A stretch of DNA of 64,000 bases, from NCBI GenBank assembly GCA_024398055.1, contig CP073749.1, positions 2,790,594 through 2,854,593 on the forward strand, given 5' to 3'. This document shows, in pieces, positions 1 through 6,790 of this stretch. Made by a program: the position numbers and the translations under genes. This DNA comes from a bacterium SCSIO 12741. GTDB taxonomy: Bacteria; Bacteroidota; Bacteroidia; Flavobacteriales_G; Salibacteraceae. Each line of letters starts with the position of its first letter. The first letter of the stretch is position 1. The notes beneath the pieces were generated by a model that had not been told where the DNA came from, ran no database searches, and worked only from the letters and a program-made list of their open reading frames with translations.

Positions 1-2
1 GA

Positions 3-44
3 AACGATTACCAGGTATCTGAACGCTTGGAAGGACCACGCTAA
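3..44 (+). CDS. 3' end of an upstream gene (partial, tentative)
   Basis: The frame starting at base 3 is open from the window edge and stops with TAA at 42-44, two bases before the cinA ATG. The C-terminal residues would be NDYQVSERLEGPR. Spacing this tight before the next start is typical of an operon. Frame 1 is also open, to base 78, but would run into cinA. Too little is present to identify the product. Confidence 0.35.
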   Translation, partial: NDYQVSERLEGPR

Positions 45-46
45 CC

Positions 47-1291
47 ATGAACGCAGAAATCATAACGATCGGCGATGAACTACTTATTGGTCAAATTGTC
101 GATACCAATTCGGCCTGGATGGCTGATCGCCTGCATGATGTAGGGATAACCGTTTTTCAAATCACCTCCATTCAGGACGACCCCGGTCATATTAAAGATG
201 CGCTGGACCTCGCCCAAACCCGTGCCGATATTATTCTGATGACAGGGGGCTTAGGGCCCACTAAAGACGATCTAACCAAAAAGACTTTGGCATCCTACTT
301 CAACGATACAATGAGGTTTGATGAAGAGGTGTATGAACACGTTGGTCAGCTTTTTGACCGCTTAGGTGTAAAAATGCCTCCGGTAAATCGCCACCAGGCA
401 GAAGTGCCTTCCAAGTGCACCGTTCTTAAGAATGAGAAAGGTACTGCTCCGGGAATGTGGTTTGATGAAAAAGGAAAAATTGTGGTCTCCATGCCTGGCG
501 TACCAAATGAAATGCGCTACTTAATGGATGAGGAGGTAATTCCAAGAATTAAAGAGAAATACCAAACTCCGGAATTGGTTTACCAAACCGTATTGACCCA
601 GGGAATCGGTGAGTCTTCTTTGATGGAGGTGATCGACGATTGGGAAGAAGAAGTACTGGCAGATGGCATTAAACTGGCCTGGCTTCCATCAGTAGGCCAG
701 GTAAGGTTGAGATTAAGTGCTCGTGGCGATGACCGCGAAGAGATCTTAACCCGAATCGACGCCCACATCCAAAAACTGAGCACTTTGATTCCCGATTATT
801 TTATGGGGACCCTCGAAGGAGCTCCAGAAAAGAAATTGAAACAAATTTTGGAATCATCAGGCTTGACCGTTTCAGTAGCTGAAAGCTTAACCGGTGGTTT
901 CGTGGCTCATTTGATTACAACCGTAAGTGGCAGTTCGGCTTATTTTAAAGGTTCGGTGACTTCTTACTCGCCTGAGGTAAAACAATCCGTTTTGGGGGTA
1001 AAAGAGGCCGCCATTCGGGAGTATACACCGGTGAGTCAAGAAGTAGTTGAGCAGATGGCTTTGGGTGTGAAAAAATTGCTTCAAAGCGATTTTTCCGTGG
1101 CTACATCAGGCGTTGCTGGACCGGGAGAGGATTCGGATGGAAATCCTCCGGGAAAAGTGTGGATGGCAGTTGCCAGTCCTAACGGTGTGGTGTCCAGGGA
1201 ATTCCGATTTGGGAATGATCGAAGCAAGAACATTATCAAGTCTTCTCAAACCGCACTTCATTTCCTTTGTCAGGAAATTTTAAATAACTGA
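47..1291 (+). CDS. cinA: CinA family protein (NMN deamidase / competence-damage inducible)
   Basis: A cytoplasmic protein of 414 residues, the usual full-length two-domain CinA. The N-terminal MoaB/MogA-like domain (about 1-170) carries MTGGLGPTKDD near residue 65. The C-terminal PncC-type amidohydrolase domain (about 260-414) shows AESLTGG near 277 and SGVAGPGEDSDG near 355. In this family the C-terminal domain deamidates nicotinamide mononucleotide to nicotinate mononucleotide in pyridine nucleotide salvage; the N-terminal domain has been linked to ADP-ribose pyrophosphatase activity. The ATG at 47 follows the stop of an upstream frame by 2 bases, so it is probably co-transcribed with the preceding gene. 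rpmB follows and has its own promoter. Confidence 0.95.
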   Translation: MNAEIITIGDELLIGQIVDTNSAWMADRLHDVGITVFQITSIQDDPGHIKDALDLAQTRADIILMTGGLGPTKDDLTKKTLASYFNDTMRFDEEVYEHVGQLFDRLGVKMPPVNRHQAEVPSKCTVLKNEKGTAPGMWFDEKGKIVVSMPGVPNEMRYLMDEEVIPRIKEKYQTPELVYQTVLTQGIGESSLMEVIDDWEEEVLADGIKLAWLPSVGQVRLRLSARGDDREEILTRIDAHIQKLSTLIPDYFMGTLEGAPEKKLKQILESSGLTVSVAESLTGGFVAHLITTVSGSSAYFKGSVTSYSPEVKQSVLGVKEAAIREYTPVSQEVVEQMALGVKKLLQSDFSVATSGVAGPGEDSDGNPPGKVWMAVASPNGVVSREFRFGNDRSKNIIKSSQTALHFLCQEILNN

Positions 1292-1313
1292 CGATTTTTA
1301 AGGATTAAAGCTG

Positions 1314-1321
1314 TATATTTG
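1314..1321 (+). promoter_or_regulatory. Bacteroidota -7 box for rpmB
   Basis: TATATTTG matches the Bacteroidota -7 consensus TAnnTTTG and lies 21 bases before the rpmB ATG. It covers the in-frame TTG at 1319, which rules that codon out as the translation start. No clear -33 TTG is visible. Confidence 0.6.
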
Positions 1322-1342
1322 CCCGCTCAAAATTTAAGCGCT

Positions 1343-1582
1343 ATGGCTAACGTTTGTCAGATTACCGGGAAGAAAGCTATTGTTGGAAACAACGTTTCAC
1401 ACGCTAACAATAAGTCTAAAAGAAGATTTAAGCCTAATTTGCAGGTGAAGAAATTCTACATTCCAGAAGAGGATCGTTGGATTACTTTGAAAGTTTCGGC
1501 ATCCGGCATTCGCAATATCAATCGCCTTGGAATTCTTGGCGCCTTGAAAAAAGCGAAAGAAAAAGGATACTACGCAGAGTAA
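1343..1582 (+). CDS. rpmB: 50S ribosomal protein L28
   Basis: Translates from ATG 1343 as MANVCQITGKK..., 79 residues, the standard bacterial L28 length. It has the family N-terminus (C-x-[IL]-TGK), the NNVSHANNKSKRRFKPNLQ stretch that binds 23S rRNA, and a basic C-terminus. The frame can be extended upstream to a TTG at 1319, but that codon lies in the -7 promoter box, so 1343 is chosen. A hairpin terminator follows directly, so rpmB is transcribed alone. In many Bacteroidota rpmB is followed by rpmG and a DUF4295 gene; neither is here. Confidence 0.97.
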   Translation: MANVCQITGKKAIVGNNVSHANNKSKRRFKPNLQVKKFYIPEEDRWITLKVSASGIRNINRLGILGALKKAKEKGYYAE

Positions 1583-1603
1583 TCTAACTCTCGAAAAGAT
1601 ACT

Positions 1604-1645
1604 GAAGGCTGTTTCCACATTGTAGTGGGTTCAGCCTTTTTTGTT
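1604..1645 (+). terminator. Rho-independent terminator after rpmB
   Basis: AAGGCTG (1605-1611) pairs with CAGCCTT (1632-1638), and an inner CCAC/GTGG pair extends the hairpin. A T-rich tract TTTTTTGTTT follows. It lies 22 bases after the rpmB stop codon. Confidence 0.75.
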
Positions 1646-1717
1646 TGGTAGCTACACCAAAGCCTACTATCAGCCAATTTTCTTCTTAATTTTCGGGTAA
1701 ATTTCAAGACCCTAAAA

Positions 1718-2848
1718 GTGACTCGATCCTTTTCATTATATCTTCTTGTCATCCTCTTTTTTGCAGGATGTCAATCCAAGCCTAAAAACTTTTCGGACTG
1801 GTATAGTGATCAGCGGGAATTTCCTGATGCAGCTAAGGAAAACAATCCGGATCCTGAGCAAAGGATTCTTTATTCTTCCAACTTCCACTTGGACACGATT
1901 TATCGTTCGATGATGGGGCCCACGGAAGATCAGTACTTTTCCTTAGGAGAAAAAGGGGAACTGTTCTGGATAACGGGCTACAAGGGCACTGTATTAAATC
2001 CGGATTCGTCTGTAGCGGCCTTTGACTTCATGTGCCACAACAACCTCAATTTTGATGTACCCAGAACTTTTCCCTGGAAGTCAAGAACATTTGATCGAGT
2101 GAATCGGGTTTTTACTTTGACCCCTGGCATCACGGATATCCAACTTCCCGAAGGATTTGGTATTCCGGTTCCCGGAGATCAGAAACTCAAGGTTACTTTC
2201 CAGGCCTTAAACCACAATCGTCCGGAGTTGGATTCGAACTTTATTCATCGAATTGAAATAAGTTATTACCGGGACGAAGATCTTAAAACTCCATTGCAAG
2301 CCCTGGCTCAGGAAACCGTTTGGATGGTTAAGCAATACGAGGGACCTCCCGGAAAATGCGGCGAGGAGCCTTTAATTCAGGTGTCCACTCACCTTTCGGA
2401 AGAAGATCGCCGAATAACGCAGCCTAATTGTGGCGTGGATATGCTGGCGAATAACCCGCAGCAGAATCTCGATATGTATCACGATCTGTATGGCCGCAAG
2501 TTTACCGGGCATTGGAAAATTCCTCCGGGGGTAGAGGAGTTGCAAATGGATGTATCGGACTTTATGGTTATGCTACCGCAGAATCAGCTTCACTATATTG
2601 CCGCTCACGTGCACCCTTTTTGTGAATCCCTGGAGCTGATTAATGAAAGCACCGGTCAGATAGTGAGTCGGTTGAATATGCAGTCAGCTGATTCGGGAAT
2701 TGGATTGATTCAGGTCGAGGACTGGTCCTCCACAGAAGGAATGGCTCTCCCTGAAAAAGACACCTACGTTTTAAGAAGTCGTTATAACAATACGTCAAAA
2801 GATACCCTGTCAGCCATGTCGGTGATGTATCTTTACTTTTCGGAGTGA
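1718..2848 (+). CDS. Lipoprotein of unknown function with an HxHxxC motif
   Basis: 376 residues from a GTG start. The hydrophobic N-terminus ends in the lipobox FFAGC (Cys 17), so a lipid-anchored envelope protein is predicted. I do not recognise the family with certainty. A C-terminal segment reads AAHVHPFCESLELINES (His 297, His 299, Cys 302). It resembles the His-x-His copper site context of PHM/DBH-type copper type II monooxygenases, and further Cys/His residues occur earlier (MCHNN, GKCGEE, NCGVDM). A metal-binding or redox role is therefore possible but unproven. A weak -7-like box (TAATTTTC, 1687-1694) precedes the gene. It lies alone between rpmB and the histidine kinase, with a hairpin after the stop. 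Confidence 0.75.
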   Translation: MTRSFSLYLLVILFFAGCQSKPKNFSDWYSDQREFPDAAKENNPDPEQRILYSSNFHLDTIYRSMMGPTEDQYFSLGEKGELFWITGYKGTVLNPDSSVAAFDFMCHNNLNFDVPRTFPWKSRTFDRVNRVFTLTPGITDIQLPEGFGIPVPGDQKLKVTFQALNHNRPELDSNFIHRIEISYYRDEDLKTPLQALAQETVWMVKQYEGPPGKCGEEPLIQVSTHLSEEDRRITQPNCGVDMLANNPQQNLDMYHDLYGRKFTGHWKIPPGVEELQMDVSDFMVMLPQNQLHYIAAHVHPFCESLELINESTGQIVSRLNMQSADSGIGLIQVEDWSSTEGMALPEKDTYVLRSRYNNTSKDTLSAMSVMYLYFSE

Positions 2849-2861
2849 GTCAAACGATGCC

Positions 2862-2892
2862 CGGTGTATGATGAACACCGAATAGACTTTTT
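2862..2892 (+). terminator. Possible terminator after the lipoprotein gene
   Basis: CGGTGT (2862-2867) pairs with ACACCG (2875-2880) around a 7-base loop. AATAGACTTTTT follows. The six-pair stem and interrupted T tract make it only moderately convincing. Confidence 0.4.
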
Positions 2893-2939
2893 CCAAAAAT
2901 GTGGATGTTTGCGCTGCAATTCCACTACTTGAGCAAGTG

Positions 2940-4853
2940 ATGATGTATTGGATTTCAAACAATCAAAAAGGACTTTTGGGTGCCCTGGTGTTTTTGGTAT
3001 GCCTGGGAATTACTGCCACCGCAGGTCCATCAGATAGCCTGCTTAGGTTGATTGAATCTCATCCCCAAGCCAAGAAATCCGATTCTGTACAGATCGCCAT
3101 TTGGTACGGCGAGCTTGGACAAGCCCATATTCAGGAAGAAAAGTTTGAAGAGGCGATGTTGGATTTTGACAAAGCTCTGGGTTTTGCCAATAGGCACCAA
3201 AAGGCCGAATTGTATAAACTTTTCATGGCCTTGAATGCGGAGGCCAACCGGCACGACCATGTACTGGATTTGGGAGCTGAGGCCATGAACCAGTTTTACG
3301 ATGACCCAGTTATGATGATATCCACGTATCATCGAGTGGCCAAAGCCTATCAAATGCAGCTTCAAAAGGAAAAGGCCTTAGTCTACTTCCGAAGAGCTTT
3401 AAAAAAGGCGGAAGAGTCTGGTGATTCGACCAATCGAGTGCTCATTCAGGTGCAGTATGCCCACGTTTTGGTCAACACTGGCCAATATGATTCAGCGATT
3501 TATTACCTACGAGATGCATTGGGTTATTATCAAAACCAGGCGGATTGGGGAGGCATGGGTAAAGTATACCATAGATTGGGAGTGATTTACCTGGATTTTG
3601 AACAGGTAGACTCAGCCCGTTTCTTTCTGGAGGAAGCTAGACGCATTCATGAGAACAAGGCCGAAGATTTGCCCCTTATTGATCTAAACTTAAACCTTGG
3701 GGTGCTCTATTTTGGGCAGGGGCTTACGGAAGAGTCCAGGGGCCGGTTTTTAGATGCATTGATTTACGCCGAACGCTTGGGAGTGATTGATCGTCACCAT
3801 GAAATTTATCGTTACCTGGCAGCACTAAGCTATCACGATGAAAAATGGGGGGAGGCCGAAAATTACCTGACCCTGGCAGACAATTATACCGACTCGGTGT
3901 TTAGTCAAAATCATTCAGAGGCCTTTGCGGCTGCGCAGGCTCAATTTTCAGTGAAGGAAAATTTGCTCAAGGCGCAGCTTCTGCAAAAGGAAAACCTCGA
4001 GGCAGTTAGAGAAGTGGATTGGCAGCGTCAGCTTAACCTATGGACTCTGGGAGTGGCCATTCTTCTGGGGCTGTTTCTATCCTACATTATTTGGCAGCAG
4101 CGAAAATTAAGGCACCTGAATGAAGAGCTTATTCAGAAGAATGAAGAGTTAGATGACCATTTGCATGAAAAGGATAATATCATGGGCATTTTGGTTCATG
4201 ATTTACGTTCTCCCATGGCGTCGATCAAGAGTTTGAGCGATTTGCTGGTCACCGAAGAAGATATTGATTTGCCCGACGATGTACGCGAATTACTCACCGA
4301 GTTGGGACATGTATCCGAGCGTGGATTGCAGATGGTAAGCACCTTATTCCGGGTTTATGAGCTCGAAAATCATATGGAAAGTATCCAACTGGATCGGGTG
4401 AAATTGGGTCCTCTACTTTCCGATTTGGAAGAAGAGTTTAGAAGTTTGGCAGGGAAAAAAGGAATGACCTTACTGGTTGAGAAAAATGGGGAAGAGGTAC
4501 TGTCTCACCGTGAATTTCTATTTAGCATTTTGAGAAACCTCATTTCCAATGCCCTTAAATTTTCGCCTGACGGAAAGAGCGTAAAAATTCGGGTCGACCA
4601 ACTCAAGGATAGAGCTCGGCTTTATATTCGGGACGAGGGACCTGGTTTTTCAGCCGAGGACAGGAAACACATGTTTCGAAAATTTAAAAAACTCAGTGCG
4701 CAACCAACTCGGGGAGAAACCTCAAGCGGACTGGGCCTATACCTGGTTTACTTGATGGGAATGCGGATCAATGCTCGAATTTGGTTGAATGAAGACTATC
4801 ATTCAGGAGCGGAGTTTATCATCGAACTACCGCTATACCAAGGCACGAATTAA
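2940..4853 (+). CDS. TPR-containing membrane histidine kinase
   Basis: About 637 residues from ATG 2940 (ATG 2943 follows at once). The frame extends to a GTG at 2901, but the signal peptide begins at MMYWISNNQKG, so the inner start is preferred. Order: signal peptide (1-30); about 300 residues of TPR-like helices, predicted periplasmic; a transmembrane helix near 365-385 (LWTLGVAILLGLFLSYIIW); a HisKA domain with phospho-acceptor motif HDLRSP near 421; and a HATPase domain with N box NLISNALKFSP near 533, G1 box DEGPGF near 566 and G2 box SGLGLYL near 596. The layout matches Bacteroidota TPR sensor kinases. No response regulator is adjacent, so the partner is unknown. The stop overlaps that of the convergent methyltransferase by 4 bases. 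Confidence 0.92.
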   Translation: MMYWISNNQKGLLGALVFLVCLGITATAGPSDSLLRLIESHPQAKKSDSVQIAIWYGELGQAHIQEEKFEEAMLDFDKALGFANRHQKAELYKLFMALNAEANRHDHVLDLGAEAMNQFYDDPVMMISTYHRVAKAYQMQLQKEKALVYFRRALKKAEESGDSTNRVLIQVQYAHVLVNTGQYDSAIYYLRDALGYYQNQADWGGMGKVYHRLGVIYLDFEQVDSARFFLEEARRIHENKAEDLPLIDLNLNLGVLYFGQGLTEESRGRFLDALIYAERLGVIDRHHEIYRYLAALSYHDEKWGEAENYLTLADNYTDSVFSQNHSEAFAAAQAQFSVKENLLKAQLLQKENLEAVREVDWQRQLNLWTLGVAILLGLFLSYIIWQQRKLRHLNEELIQKNEELDDHLHEKDNIMGILVHDLRSPMASIKSLSDLLVTEEDIDLPDDVRELLTELGHVSERGLQMVSTLFRVYELENHMESIQLDRVKLGPLLSDLEEEFRSLAGKKGMTLLVEKNGEEVLSHREFLFSILRNLISNALKFSPDGKSVKIRVDQLKDRARLYIRDEGPGFSAEDRKHMFRKFKKLSAQPTRGETSSGLGLYLVYLMGMRINARIWLNEDYHSGAEFIIELPLYQGTN

Positions 4854-6028
4854 TCTTGATTCTCTTCCGGGTTTCCTTTCACTTTTCTACTTCCTGAATA
4901 CAGTTCAAAAAGAAAAAGCCTGCCCTCTAACGGACCATTAAACAAGGGAATGCGTTTTTGTGGTTTCAGTCCTGTACGTTTGAGCTGAGGCATGTTACTG
5001 CTAAACACGCCGGCACGCCATCCCGGGTAAGCCTTCTTGAACTGATCTCCGATACGGGGGTAAAAAGAATCTTCTCCGTCCAGTTGAATACGCTTGTCAT
5101 AAGGAGGATTCATGATGAGCATTCCTTCCGATTCTTTGGGAAAGGATCGAAAGAAATCCTCTTTCGAAATCTGCACTCTTCCAGCTCCAATTTGATCCAA
5201 ATTGCGACGAGAACTTCGCATCGCATCCGGACTTCTGTCGGCTCCTCGTATTTGAAGAGATTCTGAGTGAGGAAGCGTTTTGGCATTCGATTCATCCTTA
5301 ACCGATTGCCAAGTATCTGAGTTGAAGTTGTTCCAGTTTTGAAAGGCAAATTCACGGCGGTATTTTCCGGCCGGAGTTTTGGTGGCTATACCATAAGCTT
5401 CGGTTAAAAAAGTACCTGATCCACACATAGGATCGAACAAGGGAGTATCAGGTGTCCAACCCGAAAGTTTTAAAATGCCGGAGGCTAAAACCTCGCTCAA
5501 GGGAGCAATGCCATTACTGACTTTAGACCCTCGTTTATGCAGTGATTCACCGGAACTATCCAAAGAAATAGTTACTTGATCAGAGCTAATCAGCAGGTGA
5601 ATGCGAATTTGAGGGTAACGGAGTTCTACTTCCGGTCGTTTCCCAAATTTGTCCATGAAGTGGTCCACAATTCCGTCTTTGGCCACTTGGGCGGCATATT
5701 GACTGTTGCGAAACAATTCGCTTCGGTTGACCACCGCTTCCACCTTGAAAGAATGTTCAGGAAGGAACCAACGTTCCCATTTTTCATGACGCAGTTTATG
5801 AGCCAATTGATCAGCTCGAAAGATGCGAAAGGAACGTAAGTTAATGAGAACTCTGAGCGCAGTTCTTAGCTCATAGTTCAATCGATAAATATCCTCCAGG
5901 TCAAGTTTTTCCAGGTAAACGCCACGGCGTACCTTTCTGACTATTCGATCCGAATAGCCCAGCTCCTGAAGTTCCTCCTCCAAAACCTCTTCCAGGCCCT
6001 GGTAGGTGGACACAAAGGTGTTGTACAT
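4850..6028 (-). CDS. THUMP-domain class I SAM-dependent RNA methyltransferase (RlmL/YpsC-like)
   Basis: 392 residues. The N-terminal ferredoxin-like/THUMP region (about 1-155) is followed by a Rossmann methyltransferase domain with SAM-binding motif FDPMCGSGTFLTEA near 200 and catalytic motif NPPYDKR near 305. NPPY is diagnostic of N6-adenine or N2-guanine methyltransferases; family members such as the RlmL N-half and YpsC methylate N2 of a guanine in 23S rRNA. The exact target cannot be assigned. The ATG shares one base with the stop codon of the upstream beta-barrel gene (TAATG), which suggests translational coupling. Confidence 0.93.
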   Translation of the reverse strand: MYNTFVSTYQGLEEVLEEELQELGYSDRIVRKVRRGVYLEKLDLEDIYRLNYELRTALRVLINLRSFRIFRADQLAHKLRHEKWERWFLPEHSFKVEAVVNRSELFRNSQYAAQVAKDGIVDHFMDKFGKRPEVELRYPQIRIHLLISSDQVTISLDSSGESLHKRGSKVSNGIAPLSEVLASGILKLSGWTPDTPLFDPMCGSGTFLTEAYGIATKTPAGKYRREFAFQNWNNFNSDTWQSVKDESNAKTLPHSESLQIRGADRSPDAMRSSRRNLDQIGAGRVQISKEDFFRSFPKESEGMLIMNPPYDKRIQLDGEDSFYPRIGDQFKKAYPGWRAGVFSSNMPQLKRTGLKPQKRIPLFNGPLEGRLFLFELYSGSRKVKGNPEENQD

Positions 6029-6650
6029 TAAAAGAATTTAACCCCGACGTTCACCATAAACCCGTTGCTGTTAAGGGAGTAGGTGCTAACGTTGCTCCAG
6101 TCGGAGAAATTGATAAAATAGCGAGCGTCAACTACTAAGAAAAGCACATCTACACCGGCCCCTACGGTTCCGGCCCAGCTTGTACCACCTTTTAGCTGAA
6201 TGTCTTCTTGAAGCTCTACTTCACTACCGTTGATGGAGGTAGTAATTTTGTCATTTACATTAACCGTCATCACAGGTCCGGCAAACAAGCGTAGGCTAAA
6301 AGGTTTGGTTTTAATGATTTTGTATCCAGCCATGATGGGTACATCCACCGTGTAAATTTTCAAATCGTTTTCCACGGTTTGGTTTCCAGCGTTTAGTCTG
6401 AATTGACCTGGTTTAGCCGTAAAAAGGGCATCGCCTTCTACGTAAAATTTCTTCAATTTAACCCGAGCAAAAACTCCTCCTTGCCAACCGGTTTTGGCCT
6501 CCGAAGTGATTGAATCTATATCAGTCGTATATTTACTGAAAGTGGTACCTCCCATAATACCGAGATTAATAGGTATTTGGGCATGAGCTACAGAAGCTGA
6601 AAAGAGCAATGTCAGCAGGGGATAATAACAGAAAGTGCACGTGATTTCAT
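6028..6650 (-). CDS. Outer membrane beta-barrel protein (PorT-like), start region frameshifted
   Basis: Small outer membrane barrel of the Bacteroidota PorT/OmpA-like type: alternating hydrophobic strands, an AQ-type signal cleavage, and a final strand ending in Phe (NVGVKFF). The frame carrying the barrel has no ATG before residue 39 and can only begin at a TTG at 6669, which lies inside a perfect -7 box (TATCTTTG). The ATG at 6650 opens a good signal peptide (MKSRALSVIIP) in another frame and stops after 12 codons. One extra C in the C4 run (plus-strand G4, 6618-6621) joins it to the barrel frame, giving 207 residues with a signal peptide ending SASVAHAQ. I take 6650 as the true start and the missing base as an indel. 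The gene is coupled to the downstream methyltransferase. Confidence 0.75.
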
Positions 6651-6666
6651 GATAAAGCGATTTAAG

Positions 6667-6674
6667 CAAAGATA
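6667..6674 (-). promoter_or_regulatory. -7 box for the beta-barrel gene
   Basis: On the minus strand TATCTTTG is an exact match to TAnnTTTG. It sits 16 bases upstream of the ATG at 6650 and overlaps the alternative TTG at 6669. Confidence 0.55.
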
Positions 6675-6751
6675 TTTCTTATCCCGAAATTTTCGACGTT
6701 CTACAAAACAAAATGACTCGAGAACCAGTAAGCATTATATGGCGCCACAAG

Positions 6752-6777
6752 TTGCTAACCGAATTCTATTAAATTTG
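6752..6777 (+). promoter_or_regulatory. Promoter of the Ala/Glu/Lys-rich protein gene
   Basis: TAAATTTG (6770-6777) is an exact Bacteroidota -7 box, 13 bases before the ATG. A TTG at 6752-6754 could serve as the -33 element, although the 15-base spacer is short. Confidence 0.55.
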
Positions 6778-6790
6778 GCCGGTCTCATTT

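Noticed and set aside
1319..1342. Extended rpmB start at TTG 1319
   Set aside because: The TTG is part of the -7 promoter box, and the added residues are not found in L28.
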